Notes: generated from the sequence alone by a model not told the origin. A stretch of 64,000 bases of DNA from Flavobacterium plurextorum (GCF_002217395.1 NZ_MUHD01000028.1:29855-93854), one strand, 5' to 3'; counted from the first letter of the stretch, positions 29,705-39,475 are shown. Translations and numbers: made by a program.

Positions 29705-30619
29705 ATGTTGCAATTAAATATAAAGAACGAAACTTCAAGACTGCGTGCCGTAGTTTTGGGTTCTGCGGTTCATAATGGGCCAACTCCAACTTTAGATGAA
29801 GCCTATGATCCTAAATCATTGGAACATATTAAAGCAGGGACATATCCAATTGAAAAAGATATGGTTGCTGAGATGGATGCTTTTAATGCTGTTTTTCAAA
29901 AGTATGATGTAAAAGTTTATCGCCCAGAAATGATTGAAAATTACAATCAGATTTTTGCGAGAGATATTGGTTTTGTTATTGATGATACTTTTGTTAAGTC
30001 AAATATTTTACCTGATAGAGAGCGTGAGTTAGATGCTATTCAATACATAATTGATCAAATGGATCCTTTAAAAGTAGTTCGTCCGCCTGAAGAAGTTCAT
30101 ATAGAAGGCGGTGATGTTATGTTATGGAATGATCATATTTTTATTGGAACTTATAAAGGAAGTGATTACAAAGATTACATTACTGCAAGAACTAATATGC
30201 AAGGTGTAAAGTTTATTAAAGAATTGTTTCCAAATAAAATTGTTAAGGAATTTGATTTAGTGAAATCAAAATTAGAAGCACGTGACAATGCATTACATTT
30301 AGATTGCTGTTTTCAACCTGTTGGAAAAGATAAAGGAATTATCTACAAGAGAGGCTTTCGTGAAGAGGCCGATTATACTTATTTGGTAAATCTTTTTGGG
30401 AAGGAGAATTTATTTCATATCGAAAGGAACGAAATGTATAATATGTTTTCGAATGTGTTTTCAATTGATGAAAATGTTGTGGTTTCCGAGAAAAACTTTA
30501 CTCGATTAAACAATTGGCTTCGAGCAAATGAATTTATTGTAGAAGAAATACCTTATGCTGAAATTGCAAAACAAGAAGGATTGTTAAGATGTTCAACTTT
30601 GCCATTAATTAGAGATTAA
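29705..30619 (+). CDS. Arginine deiminase/amidinotransferase-family protein
   Basis: A 304-residue guanidino-group-modifying enzyme of the pentein fold. Candidate catalytic residues: Glu134 and Asp137 in HIEGGDV, His198 in ALHLDCC, and Cys296 in LLRCSTLPLIRD close to the C-terminus. They fit the Cys-His-Asp/Glu machinery of arginine deiminase, dimethylarginine hydrolase and amidinotransferases. The N-terminal ARDIGFVIDD segment also fits. The substrate cannot be told from sequence. It is followed after 75 bp by ctlX, another pentein, so both probably act on arginine/citrulline-type compounds. Confidence 0.85.
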   Translation: MLQLNIKNETSRLRAVVLGSAVHNGPTPTLDEAYDPKSLEHIKAGTYPIEKDMVAEMDAFNAVFQKYDVKVYRPEMIENYNQIFARDIGFVIDDTFVKSNILPDRERELDAIQYIIDQMDPLKVVRPPEEVHIEGGDVMLWNDHIFIGTYKGSDYKDYITARTNMQGVKFIKELFPNKIVKEFDLVKSKLEARDNALHLDCCFQPVGKDKGIIYKRGFREEADYTYLVNLFGKENLFHIERNEMYNMFSNVFSIDENVVVSEKNFTRLNNWLRANEFIVEEIPYAEIAKQEGLLRCSTLPLIRD

Positions 30620-30624
30620 ATATT

Positions 30625-30677
30625 GTTTCAAGTTTCAAGTTTCACGTTGCTGTAATTTGAAACTTTAAACCTGAAAC
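30625..30677. repeat. Heptameric GTTTCAA inverted repeat
   Basis: Between the two pentein genes the left arm (30625-30645) reads GTTTCAA twice then GTTTCAC. The right arm (30656-30677) is its imperfect reverse complement, 18 of 22 positions agreeing by eye. It can fold into a long hairpin but has no clean U-run. It looks like an intergenic repeat family, not a unique regulatory site. Confidence 0.6.
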
Positions 30678-30694
30678 AAAAAAAAACATACAAA

Positions 30695-31630
30695 ATGAAA
30701 CAAACAACAAATGCAATCGTAATGATTAGGCCAGTTGCTTTTAGAATGAATGAGCAAACTGCCGTAAATAATTATTACCAAAAAGTACTAGACGGACTTT
30801 TGCCAAGTACTGTAAATGCAAAAGCACAGCAAGAGTTTGACACTTTTGTAGAAAAACTTAGAGCGGTAGGCGTTGATGTTACTGTTATAGAGGATACTTT
30901 AGAAACAGATACTCCAGATAGTATTTTTCCGAATAACTGGGTTTCGTTTCATGAAAATGGTGATGTAGCACTTTATCCAATGTTTGCTGAAAATCGTCGT
31001 CAGGAACGTCGTGAAGATATTTTGGATATCCTTGAAGAAAAGGGATTTGAGATTTCTAATATAATGGATTATACTTCTGCAGAAGATGATGGCTATTTTT
31101 TAGAAGGAACTGGAAGTTTACTTTTAGATCGTGCTAATGCTAAAGCATATTGCGCTTTATCTCCTCGTGCTGATGAAGAATTGTTTATAGAATTCTGTGA
31201 AGATTTTGATTATGCACCCGTAATTTTTGAAGCTTTTCAAACTGTTGATGGTGAACGAAAATTGATTTATCACACTAATGTGATGATGTGTTTGGGAGAA
31301 ACCTTTGCTGTGATTTGTGCAGATTCGATTGATGATAAAAAAGAACGCAAAATGGTTCTTGAGAATTTGAAAGCTGATAAAAAGGAAGTCATATTAATTA
31401 CAGAAGCTCAAGTGAATAATTTTGCTGGAAATATGCTGGAAGTTAGAGGAACAAACGATAAAAAATATATTGTAATGAGTGCTTCAGCACATCAGAGCTT
31501 AACTCCAAAACAAATTGAGCAATTAGAAAAACATGCCGAGATTTTAAGTTCTAGTTTAGATACTATTGAAGCTTGCGGCGGCGGAAGTGCACGATGTATG
31601 ATGGCTGAAGTTTTTCTGCCAAGAAAATAA
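30695..31630 (+). CDS. ctlX: Citrulline utilization hydrolase CtlX-like protein
   Basis: A 311-residue pentein-fold protein (TNAIVMIRPVAFRMNEQTAVNNYYQ; IFPNNWVSFHENGDVALYPM; YFLEGTGSLLLDRANAKAYCALSPRAD; YHTNVMMCLGETFAVICADSI). The likely nucleophile is Cys301 in GGGSARCMMAEVFLPRK. This pattern fits the family named CtlX after citrulline use in Francisella. Expected reaction is release of ammonia or the ureido group from citrulline-like substrates; that activity is inferred. It ends at a terminator shared with the convergent marC-family gene. Confidence 0.85.
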   Translation: MKQTTNAIVMIRPVAFRMNEQTAVNNYYQKVLDGLLPSTVNAKAQQEFDTFVEKLRAVGVDVTVIEDTLETDTPDSIFPNNWVSFHENGDVALYPMFAENRRQERREDILDILEEKGFEISNIMDYTSAEDDGYFLEGTGSLLLDRANAKAYCALSPRADEELFIEFCEDFDYAPVIFEAFQTVDGERKLIYHTNVMMCLGETFAVICADSIDDKKERKMVLENLKADKKEVILITEAQVNNFAGNMLEVRGTNDKKYIVMSASAHQSLTPKQIEQLEKHAEILSSSLDTIEACGGGSARCMMAEVFLPRK

Positions 31631-31645
31631 TCGTTTTAAAGTTTT

Positions 31646-31686
31646 AAAAAAGGGATAAAAACAAAAATTGTTTTTATCCCTTTTTT
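31646..31686. terminator. Bidirectional terminator between ctlX and the marC-family gene
   Basis: A perfect 17-bp inverted repeat (31646-31662 with 31670-31686), core AGGGATAAAAAC/GTTTTTATCCCT, 7-nt loop, A run on the left and T run on the right. The symmetric tails suit both converging genes. Confidence 0.9.
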
Positions 31687-31709
31687 TTATGGCTTCTCAG
31701 CATCATGAT

Positions 31710-32339
31710 TTACATCAAATTTCCTTTTACGATGTTTATTATAGAGCTGACAATGTATTGAATTCCAATCGATATAACTATAAAACCTACAATTCTTGAG
31801 ATCGCTACAATTCCAGATGCACCAAGTATTCGGGCTAAATAATGTGCGCTTTTTAAAATTGCAAAAATGGCAACGGCAATTGCTAAAATCGCTAGACATG
31901 AAATAATAATTTCTGTCACCTCATGATGTTCTTGATAAAATGCAATCAATAACGAAATAGAACCAGGGCCTGCAAGCATTGGAATTGCTAATGGAGTAAG
32001 TGCAACATCGTTTCTTTGTTGGGCATCAGTTTCAACTTTTTTGTTGATTCCTCGTTTTTTATTGATTTTTCCAGAAAGTAATGAAAATCCAGAGTTTACA
32101 ATTACAATGCCGCCTGCAATTCGAAGTGCATCAATGCTGATTCCAAAAAAGCTTAAGACATATTGGCCAATAAAAAAGGAAACAATTAAAATAATAAAAA
32201 CATTTATAGCTGTCCATAGCGAAATTCGAGAACGCTCCTCTTGACTGTCATGCTGTGTTAGTCCAACAAATATAGGAACAGTGCCAATTGGGTTTAATAC
32301 AGAAAAAAGAGCAGCAAATAAATAAATGAATAAATCCAT
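31710..32339 (-). CDS. MarC-family (UPF0056) inner-membrane protein
   Basis: A 209-residue protein with about six hydrophobic segments and the family landmarks LFSVLNPIGTVPIFVGLT near the N-terminus and DVALTPLAIPMLAGPGSISLLIAF in the middle. Despite the name, no link to multiple antibiotic resistance is established for the family and its transport substrate is unknown. It is the only minus-strand gene between 7.8 kb and the right edge, convergent with ctlX and divergent from the CoA-binding gene. Confidence 0.92.
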   Translation of the reverse strand: MDLFIYLFAALFSVLNPIGTVPIFVGLTQHDSQEERSRISLWTAINVFIILIVSFFIGQYVLSFFGISIDALRIAGGIVIVNSGFSLLSGKINKKRGINKKVETDAQQRNDVALTPLAIPMLAGPGSISLLIAFYQEHHEVTEIIISCLAILAIAVAIFAILKSAHYLARILGASGIVAISRIVGFIVISIGIQYIVSSIINIVKGNLM

Positions 32340-32466
32340 ATAGTTTGGGTTAGTGGAGTAAAAATAATCAAAATTTGGTATTTTGAAGCATATTAATATT
32401 ATGATATTGTATTTAATATTAGTAATTCTAAATCAATATCATAAAGCTAAGCTCGTTCTTTTTAAC

Positions 32467-32474
32467 TACTTTTG
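32467..32474 (+). promoter_or_regulatory. Probable -7 element of the CoA-binding gene
   Basis: TACTTTTG matches TAnnTTTG, 18 bp before the ATG, so the leader would be only ~15 nt. No TTTG is seen 19-20 bp upstream. Confidence 0.4.
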
Positions 32475-32492
32475 TGCCATATTTAAAAATCA

Positions 32493-32858
32493 ATGAAAAA
32501 CAAAAAAACATTAGTTCTGGGTGCAACTACAAAACCAGATCGTTACGCTTTTAAAGCAATAAATATGCTTGTTCAAAAAGGACATACCGTTTTAGCAATT
32601 GGTCAAAATACAGGTGAAGTTGCAGGTGTGAAAATTCACACTAAAGCTATACCTGTTAAGAATATAGATACAGTTACACTTTATTTAAATCCTGCTCGCC
32701 AGCGCGATTATTATAATTATATTATCGAAGCTCAACCGAAAAGAGTAGTTTTTAATCCTGGAACGGAAAATCCTGAGTTGTATCAATTATTAGAATTAAA
32801 TAATATAAAAGCTGAAATTGCTTGTACGTTAGTTTTATTGGCTACAAATCAATACTAG
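32493..32858 (+). CDS. CoA-binding domain protein (YccU-like)
   Basis: A 121-residue single-domain Rossmann-like protein (TLVLGATTKPDRYAFKAINMLVQKGHTVLAIG; KNIDTVTLYLNPARQRDYYNYII; VVFNPGTENPEL), the CoA_binding_2 family related to the CoA-binding domain of succinyl-CoA synthetase. Small stand-alone members have no settled function. Normal length, standing alone between marC-family gene and recR. Confidence 0.9.
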   Translation: MKNKKTLVLGATTKPDRYAFKAINMLVQKGHTVLAIGQNTGEVAGVKIHTKAIPVKNIDTVTLYLNPARQRDYYNYIIEAQPKRVVFNPGTENPELYQLLELNNIKAEIACTLVLLATNQY

Positions 32859-33023
32859 TTTCTTTTAGAGCTTAATCTAGTTGTTTATAGTGTCTTTTTT
32901 GTGTTTTGAGTTAACTCATACTGCTCTATAATTTTTTATTATCTAAGATTTAGGAGTTATTAGAGAACCAATAAGGCATTGGATAAATTTCGAACTTAGT
33001 TTTTTCAAAGATTACTAAAACAT

Positions 33024-33031
33024 TACTTTTG
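33024..33031 (+). promoter_or_regulatory. Probable -7 element of recR (near-leaderless message)
   Basis: TACTTTTG ends 5 bp before the recR ATG at 33037. With a start site 3-6 nt past the element, the message would have a leader of 0-3 nt. No clear TTTG lies at the right distance upstream. Confidence 0.4.
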
Positions 33032-33036
33032 TCATC

Positions 33037-33657
33037 ATGGAATTTTCATCAAAATTAATAGAAAAAGCAGTCAATGAAATGTCTCAGTTGCCAGGGATTG
33101 GTAAACGTACGGCATTGCGATTGGTACTTCATTTATTAAAACAGCCTAAGGAACAAACAGGTTTTTTGTCACAAGCTTTGCTAAATATGCGTGAGGATAT
33201 TAAGTTTTGCGAAAGTTGTCATAATATTTCAGATACAAAGGTTTGTGAAATTTGTGCAAATCAATTGAGAAATCACCAAACTATTTGTGTGGTCGAAGAT
33301 ATTCGGGATGTAATGGCAATTGAAAACACGGGGCAATATAAAGGGATTTATCATGTATTAGGAGGTAAAATTTCTCCAATTGAAGGAGTTGGGCCTAGTC
33401 AGTTAAACATTTCTAGTTTAGTCGAAAAGGTAAAATCTGGAAAAGTAATTGAGATTATTTTTGCATTAAGTTCCACGATGGAAGGAGACACCACGAATTT
33501 TTATATCTATAAACAAATTGCCGATTCGGAAATTGTTTTGTCTACTATTGCAAGAGGAATATCGGTTGGAGATGAATTAGAATATGCAGATGAAATTACA
33601 CTTGGCAGAAGTATTATACATCGAGTTCCGTTTGAAAAAACTTTCAAAAACAATTAA
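33037..33657 (+). CDS. recR: Recombination mediator protein RecR
   Basis: A 206-residue RecR, which with RecO loads RecA on SSB-coated single-stranded DNA during gap repair. Helix-hairpin-helix near the N-terminus ([19 protein letters not shown]), four-Cys zinc finger (Cys58, Cys61, Cys70, Cys73), then the Toprim domain ([37 protein letters not shown]). Full length. Start fixed by alignment of the N-terminus with the family. It sits directly before the polysaccharide locus but has no functional link to it. Confidence 0.98.
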   Translation: MEFSSKLIEKAVNEMSQLPGIGKRTALRLVLHLLKQPKEQTGFLSQALLNMREDIKFCESCHNISDTKVCEICANQLRNHQTICVVEDIRDVMAIENTGQYKGIYHVLGGKISPIEGVGPSQLNISSLVEKVKSGKVIEIIFALSSTMEGDTTNFYIYKQIADSEIVLSTIARGISVGDELEYADEITLGRSIIHRVPFEKTFKNN

Positions 33658-33703
33658 ACTGAGTCTATTACAGCGTAGATTTTTCAAAATTAAAGGTAAA
33701 AAC

Positions 33704-33711
33704 TATATTTG
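33704..33711 (+). promoter_or_regulatory. Probable -7 element of the first polysaccharide operon
   Basis: TATATTTG matches TAnnTTTG and lies 17 bp before the wza-like ATG at 33728. The -33 region holds only TTTTC (33681-33685) with a ~19-bp spacer, so the match is partial. Confidence 0.45.
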
Positions 33712-33727
33712 CGATAAAAATTTAATA

Positions 33728-34516
33728 ATGACAAAAAACATCTTTTGTATTCTAGTAATTTGTGTATTATTTACATCCTGTATTCCAGTGAAAGATCTTA
33801 CTTATCTGCAAGATAAAAATACATCAATTGAACAAAGTAATGTTGCGGTTGTACAATCAAAACCTTATAGGCTGCAAGCAAATGATATTTTAAAAATCAA
33901 TATAAAAGCAATAGATCCTAAATTGGTATCAATCTTTAATACAACCGAGAATCCTATCGATGCTGTGAAATCTGAATCATCATTGTATTTTGATGGATTT
34001 ACGGTCGACGATCATGGGAATATCCGAATGCCTTTATTGGGAGAAATTAACGTAATAGGTTATACTTTAGAAGAAGTTCGTATTAAAATTGAAAAGCAAT
34101 TGCTTGAAGAATATTTTAAAAGTGGAGCAAATATTTTTGTAACAGTAAAACTAGCTGGTTTTAGATATACTATAAACGGTGAAGTGGCTAGTACGGGAAC
34201 AAAAACATTGTTTCAGGATCATGTAAACATTATGGAAGCTATTGCTAATTCAGGAGATATTACAACTGTTGGAAATAGAAAGTCAGTAACTGTTATTCGT
34301 CAGACTCCAACGGGTGTTCAGATGAATGATATAGATTTGACAGATAAAAACGTAATGAAGTCACCATATTACTATTTGCAGCCAAATGATTATATATATG
34401 TTAAGCCGTTAAAACAGAAAACTTGGGGAACAGGTCAAACAGGAATACAGTCTATTGGAACCATTATTACTTTGTTGTCATTGGCAACTACGGTATATTT
34501 AATTATAAAAAATTAA
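33728..34516 (+). CDS. Wza-like polysaccharide export lipoprotein
   Basis: A 262-residue outer-membrane export protein: lipobox VLFTSC at the N-terminus, Poly_export domain (YRLQANDILKINIKAIDPK; DDHGNIRMPLLGEINVIGYTLEEVRIKIEKQL), one SLBB segment (RYTINGEVASTGTKTLFQDHVNIMEAIANSGDI) and a hydrophobic C-terminus. The frame is open back to 33584 inside recR, but the ATG at 33728 is directly followed by the lipoprotein signal. It is paired with the wzc-type kinase 16 bp downstream, forming the export/copolymerase complex. Confidence 0.93.
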   Translation: MTKNIFCILVICVLFTSCIPVKDLTYLQDKNTSIEQSNVAVVQSKPYRLQANDILKINIKAIDPKLVSIFNTTENPIDAVKSESSLYFDGFTVDDHGNIRMPLLGEINVIGYTLEEVRIKIEKQLLEEYFKSGANIFVTVKLAGFRYTINGEVASTGTKTLFQDHVNIMEAIANSGDITTVGNRKSVTVIRQTPTGVQMNDIDLTDKNVMKSPYYYLQPNDYIYVKPLKQKTWGTGQTGIQSIGTIITLLSLATTVYLIIKN

Positions 34517-34532
34517 AAACATAATTCGGTAG

Positions 34533-36983
34533 ATGTTAGATATTAAAGATTTTTCCATTTTTGAGAATCATACAAGTTTTGACTTTAAAGATTTTTTATT
34601 AAAAATTGCTAGTTACTGGAAATGGTTTCTAGCTAGTTTGATAATTACCTTCACAATTGCATATCAGGTTAATATTCGAAAAGAAAAAATATACGGATTA
34701 CAGACAATGATATCTGTTAAAGAAGAGAGAAATCCTTTTTTTACTTCAAATACAAGTTTGGTGTTTAATTGGGGAGGCATTTCAGATCAGATAAATGGAA
34801 TTTCTACTGTCCTGCAATCAAGATCACATAATGAGCTGGTTGTCGATAAGCTTCAGTTTTACATCGATTATTTAGAACAGGGAAAATACAATTTAATAGA
34901 TTCTTACGGAGCGGTTCCTTTTTATGTAAGTATTGATAAAACAAAAGGACAGCTTGCAAATGCTTTAATAGGAATTAAATTTTTAAGTGAGACTGAATAT
35001 CAAATTGAGATTCCTTTTGAAAATAACTCAGTTTCGTTTATTACGTACTCTAATAATTCTTACGGAACTACTTCTGTGCAACCAGTTACGTTTGTAAAAA
35101 AATATAAAGTTGGAGAGCAGGTAGCTTTGCCTTTTTTAAATTGGAAATTACAAATTAATGACAATCCAGGTTTTTATAAAGGGAAAGAGTATTTTGTAAA
35201 GTTTAATGATTTTGATAATACGGTTTCTAATTATAAGGAAGTAAGTATTGATAGTGATAAAGATGGTGGTTCTATACTGACCTTAGGGATGCAGGGCACA
35301 AATAAAGCCAGAATGGTTGAGTATTTAAATTCGACCGTGAAAATGCTAATCAAAATGCAGCTCGATGGTAAGAATCAATTTGCGAACAATACAATAGCTT
35401 TTATTGATAGTACTCTTGTTACAATGGAGCTTCAATTGAAAGAAACCGGCAATGAATTAAAAACTTTCAGGAAAGATAAAAACATCTTAAATATTGAAGA
35501 TGGCGGGACAAAAGTTTCTGATAAAATGATGGATTTTGATGTTGAAAAAGATCAAGTCACTAGAAAAATATCGTATTATAATTCTCTAAAATCGTATTTA
35601 AATAATAGTGTTGATTATTCGAGGCTTCCGGCTCCATCTGTGGCAGGAATCGAAGATCCTAACATTGTTGCCAATATATCAAAGCTTATTATGCTTTCGA
35701 CACAGCGTTCAGAAATGGCGTATGCGGTAAAAAGTGATAAGATTTTTAAAGATTTTGATAACCAAATGCAGGCTGTTAAAAGTGTTTTGCTTGAAAATAT
35801 TTCATCCGCAAAAGCTTTGTTGTTAAATGATTTATCTTTAGTAAATGCTAAATTAGGCCAAGCTGAAAGTACCGTGAAACGACTTCCAGAAGAGCAGCAA
35901 GAGCTATTAAAAATTAAAAGGAAATACGATTTAAATGATAATATTTATACTGAATTTCTTCAGAAAAGGAATGAAGCAGAAATTGTAAAAGCATCAAATT
36001 TATCAGATATTCATTTTATTGATCCTGCAAAAGATATTGGAGGCGGATTAATTGGTCCAAAAACTTCTGCAAATTATATATTGGCATTGTTCTTAGGTAT
36101 TTTGATTCCTTTGTTATTTGTTTTGGGGATTTTCTTTATGAATAATTCTATTCAAAATATTGAAGATATTACTAAACTGACTAAGATTCCAATAATTGGT
36201 GTTATAGGAATTAATAAAGATGCTGTAAATCTCGCTGTTTTTGATAAGCCCAAATCAGCTCTTTCAGAAGCTTTTAGGGGAATTCGTTCATCATTACAGT
36301 TTTTGTATAAAAGACAGCAGGTGAGTGGTTCAAAAACTCTCATGGTTACTTCGTCTATAAGTGGTGAAGGAAAAACATTCTGCTCGATAAATATTGCTAC
36401 CGTATTTGCATTAAGCGAAAAGAAAACAGTTATTGTTGGTTTGGATTTGAGAAAACCTAAATTATCTGATGAATTCAATCTAGGGAATTGTGAATTAGGT
36501 GTAGTAAGCTATTTGATAAAACAAAATACTTTAGATGAAATTACAAATAAAACGCAAATTGCAAATTTAGATGTAATTCTTTCAGGGCCTATTCCTCCAA
36601 ATCCTTCTGAGTTAATTTTAAGTGATTCAATGACAGAATTAATCAATGAATTAAAGAAAAAGTACGATTACATTATTCTTGATACTCCACCTGTTGGTTT
36701 AGTATCAGATGCATTAGAACTTGTTCAGTATGCAGATGTTACCTTGTATATAGTGAGGCAGAATTATACTAAAAAAGATATGATTACGTTGCTGAATAAT
36801 AGAATTGAAAGAGGTGAGATAAGTAATGCCAGTATTATTTTGAATAGTTATGAGAATAAGACAAAATATGGCTCGACATATGGATATGGCTACGGTTATG
36901 GAGCTTATGCGAATGGATATCATGATGAAGATAAAAAGAATGGAATTTTGAGTGCAATCTCTAATAAGATCAAGAAAAAATAA
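34533..36983 (+). CDS. wzc: Wzc-type polysaccharide copolymerase with tyrosine autokinase domain
   Basis: An 816-residue inner-membrane protein. Wzz domain with TM1 near residue 35 and TM2 at ~510-530 (ILALFLGILIPLLFVLGIFF), coiled coil between. C-terminal BY-kinase domain: Walker A SSISGEGKTFCSINIA (~606-621), Walker A' VGLDLRKPK, Walker B YDYIILDTPPVGLVSDA (~708-724), and a tyrosine cluster (YGSTYGYGYGYGAY, ~776-789) that is the usual autophosphorylation site. It controls chain length and export of the polymer. No cognate phosphatase (Wzb/PHP type) is in the window. Confidence 0.95.
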   Translation: MLDIKDFSIFENHTSFDFKDFLLKIASYWKWFLASLIITFTIAYQVNIRKEKIYGLQTMISVKEERNPFFTSNTSLVFNWGGISDQINGISTVLQSRSHNELVVDKLQFYIDYLEQGKYNLIDSYGAVPFYVSIDKTKGQLANALIGIKFLSETEYQIEIPFENNSVSFITYSNNSYGTTSVQPVTFVKKYKVGEQVALPFLNWKLQINDNPGFYKGKEYFVKFNDFDNTVSNYKEVSIDSDKDGGSILTLGMQGTNKARMVEYLNSTVKMLIKMQLDGKNQFANNTIAFIDSTLVTMELQLKETGNELKTFRKDKNILNIEDGGTKVSDKMMDFDVEKDQVTRKISYYNSLKSYLNNSVDYSRLPAPSVAGIEDPNIVANISKLIMLSTQRSEMAYAVKSDKIFKDFDNQMQAVKSVLLENISSAKALLLNDLSLVNAKLGQAESTVKRLPEEQQELLKIKRKYDLNDNIYTEFLQKRNEAEIVKASNLSDIHFIDPAKDIGGGLIGPKTSANYILALFLGILIPLLFVLGIFFMNNSIQNIEDITKLTKIPIIGVIGINKDAVNLAVFDKPKSALSEAFRGIRSSLQFLYKRQQVSGSKTLMVTSSISGEGKTFCSINIATVFALSEKKTVIVGLDLRKPKLSDEFNLGNCELGVVSYLIKQNTLDEITNKTQIANLDVILSGPIPPNPSELILSDSMTELINELKKKYDYIILDTPPVGLVSDALELVQYADVTLYIVRQNYTKKDMITLLNNRIERGEISNASIILNSYENKTKYGSTYGYGYGYGAYANGYHDEDKKNGILSAISNKIKKK

Positions 36984-36992
36984 TTACAGCAT

Positions 36993-37976
36993 ATGAAAAC
37001 TTCAAGTCAAAATACAATTTTAATAACTGGTGGAGCTGGTTTTATTGGTTCAAATTTGTCTGAGTATTTTTTAGGATTGGGACATAAAGTCATTTGTTTG
37101 GATAATTTTTCAACAGGCCATCGTCATAATTTAAAAGATTTTTTAGAGAATCCAAACTTCAGATTAATCGAAGGAGATATTAGAAATATTGAAGATTGTA
37201 ATCTGGCAGTCAGCGGGGTTGATTATGTATTGCATCAAGCAGCACTAGGTTCTGTTCCAAGGTCAATCAATGATCCAATTACAACAAATGATGTAAATGT
37301 TTCAGGTTTTTTAAATATGTTGGTTGCATCACGTGATGTAAAAGTAAAACGCTTTATTTATGCGGCGAGTTCTTCTACATATGGAGATTCTGAAGGTCTT
37401 CCGAAAGTTGAAGATGTCATTGGGAAGCCGCTATCTCCATATGCAATTACTAAATACGTAAACGAGCTATATGCAGAGATTTTTAGTAAATCATATGGTT
37501 TAGAAACTATAGGATTGCGTTATTTTAATGTTTTTGGAAGAAAACAAGATCCAAATGGCGCATATGCTGCTGTTATACCTAAATTTGTGACACAGTTAAT
37601 GAATTATGATAGTCCGGTAATTAATGGTGATGGAAATTATTCACGTGATTTTACATATATAGACAATGTGATTCAGATGAACGAATTGGCTATGGCGACT
37701 CAGGATGAAAAGGCTATAAATACAGTTTATAATACTGCTTTTGGAGATCGTAATACATTGAATGATTTGGTTAAATATTTAAAAGAATATTTGTCTGAGT
37801 TTGATGCCAAGATTGCTGATGTTGAAATTGTGTATGGAGTTAATAGAGCCGGAGATATTCCGCATTCATTAGCTAGTATTGAAAAAGCAAAAAACATATT
37901 AGGATATAATCCGAAATTCTCTTTGCAACAGGGATTAAAGGAAGCGGTAAGCTGGTATTGGAATAATTTAAAATAA
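36993..37976 (+). CDS. UDP-N-acetylglucosamine 4-epimerase (WbpP/TviC-like)
   Basis: A 327-residue extended SDR: TGGAGFIGS (residues 12-20), SSSTYGDSEGLPKVED (126-141), catalytic Tyr150-xxx-Lys154 in PYAITKY, and GLRYFNVFGRKQDPNGAYAAVIP. The overall pattern fits the WbpP/TviC/Gne group that interconverts UDP-GlcNAc and UDP-GalNAc or their uronic acids, rather than GalE. Together with the HexNAc dehydrogenase at 40212 it would give UDP-GalNAcA, as in Vi antigen. Substrate is inferred. Confidence 0.85.
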   Translation: MKTSSQNTILITGGAGFIGSNLSEYFLGLGHKVICLDNFSTGHRHNLKDFLENPNFRLIEGDIRNIEDCNLAVSGVDYVLHQAALGSVPRSINDPITTNDVNVSGFLNMLVASRDVKVKRFIYAASSSTYGDSEGLPKVEDVIGKPLSPYAITKYVNELYAEIFSKSYGLETIGLRYFNVFGRKQDPNGAYAAVIPKFVTQLMNYDSPVINGDGNYSRDFTYIDNVIQMNELAMATQDEKAINTVYNTAFGDRNTLNDLVKYLKEYLSEFDAKIADVEIVYGVNRAGDIPHSLASIEKAKNILGYNPKFSLQQGLKEAVSWYWNNLK

Positions 37977-37998
37977 AATTTAGAAAATAGAATAGTAA

Positions 37999-39390
37999 AT
38001 GGAAGTTACGAAAATTTGCTGCATTGGTGCCGGATATGTAGGAGGGCCTACAATGGCTGTAATTGCTCAAAAATGTCCACATATTCAAGTTACAGTTGTT
38101 GATTTGAACGAACAAAGAATTAAAGATTGGAATGATCCAAATACAGATAATATTCCAATTTATGAGCCTGGACTTTCGGCAATTGTTGCGGAGGCTAGAG
38201 GAAGAAATCTTTTCTTTTCAACAGAAGTTGAAAAAGCAATTGATGAAGCTCAGGTTATTTTTATATCAGTAAATACGCCAACCAAAACCTATGGTAAAGG
38301 TAAAGGAATGGCGGCAGATTTAAAATATATTGAATTATGCGCCAGACAAATTGCAAAAGTTGCTAAACAGAATAAAATAGTTGTAGAAAAGTCTACTTTG
38401 CCTGTTCGAACTGCTGAAGCAATAAAGAGTATTTTAGATAATACAGGAAATGGAGTTCAGTTTCAAATATTGTCAAATCCTGAATTTTTAGCTGAAGGAA
38501 CAGCTGTGACAGATTTGTTAAATCCAGATAGAATTTTAATTGGAGGAGATACGACTACAGAGGGTCAAGCAGCTATTAATGCTCTTGTTGATGTTTATGC
38601 AAATTGGGTAAGTAAAGATAGAATTTTAACGACAAATGTATGGTCGTCAGAATTATCTAAATTAACAGCAAATGCATTTTTGGCGCAACGTATTTCATCA
38701 ATAAATGCAATGTCTGAATTATGTGAGAAAACAGGTGCAGATGTTAATGAAGTTGCGAGAGCAATTGGAATGGACAGCCGAATTGGACCAAAATTCCTTA
38801 AAGCATCAGTAGGTTTTGGAGGATCTTGTTTTCAGAAAGATATTTTGAACTTGGTTTATATTGCAAAATCATACGGTTTAAATGAAGTAGCTGATTATTG
38901 GGAGCAGGTTATTATTATGAATGATCATCAGAAAAGAAGATTTTCAAATAAAATTGTTCAAACACTATATAATACGGTTGCAGATAAGAAGATAGCATTT
39001 TTAGGTTGGGCATTTAAGAAAGATACCAATGATACTCGTGAATCAGCTGCAATCTATGTTGCGGATGACTTAATTAATGAACAAGCTAAAATTTCAGTTT
39101 TTGATCCTAAAGTTTCAGAAAGTAAAATGTTGAGTGACTTGAATTATTTAGAAACAAGAACTGCAGAAGTAAACAGTACCGCTTTAAATGTGTTTGACGA
39201 TGCTTATGAAGCTTGCAATGGCGCACATGCAATTGCGGTTTTAACCGAATGGGATGAGTTTACTGCTTATGATTGGAAGAGGATTTATGATTCTATGCAT
39301 AAGCCCGCTTTTGTTTTTGATGGTAGAAATATATTAAACGCAAAAGAATTAGAAGCAATCGGTTTTATATATAAAGGAATTGGTTCATAA
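37999..39390 (+). CDS. ugd: UDP-glucose 6-dehydrogenase, eukaryote-like long form
   Basis: A 463-residue UDP-glucose dehydrogenase making UDP-glucuronic acid. NAD-binding [18 protein letters not shown] (6-23), [22 protein letters not shown] (91-112), [11 protein letters not shown], and the catalytic Cys277 in [17 protein letters not shown]. Its length and the N-terminal sequence fit the animal-type group more than short bacterial Ugd (~390-440). It differs strongly from the second dehydrogenase in this locus, so the two serve different sugars. Confidence 0.93.
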   Translation: MEVTKICCIGAGYVGGPTMAVIAQKCPHIQVTVVDLNEQRIKDWNDPNTDNIPIYEPGLSAIVAEARGRNLFFSTEVEKAIDEAQVIFISVNTPTKTYGKGKGMAADLKYIELCARQIAKVAKQNKIVVEKSTLPVRTAEAIKSILDNTGNGVQFQILSNPEFLAEGTAVTDLLNPDRILIGGDTTTEGQAAINALVDVYANWVSKDRILTTNVWSSELSKLTANAFLAQRISSINAMSELCEKTGADVNEVARAIGMDSRIGPKFLKASVGFGGSCFQKDILNLVYIAKSYGLNEVADYWEQVIIMNDHQKRRFSNKIVQTLYNTVADKKIAFLGWAFKKDTNDTRESAAIYVADDLINEQAKISVFDPKVSESKMLSDLNYLETRTAEVNSTALNVFDDAYEACNGAHAIAVLTEWDEFTAYDWKRIYDSMHKPAFVFDGRNILNAKELEAIGFIYKGIGS

Positions 39391-39475
39391 TTGGATATTG
39401 GAATTGAAGTAAGAATAGAAGAAAATGAATATAAATGTTGGTTTTGAATGTTTTGTTTCGGTTTAAAGAAAAAAT

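Noticed and set aside
33584..33727. Long N-terminal extension of the Wza-like protein
   Set aside because: Overlaps recR and would bury the lipoprotein signal peptide, which begins at the ATG at 33728.
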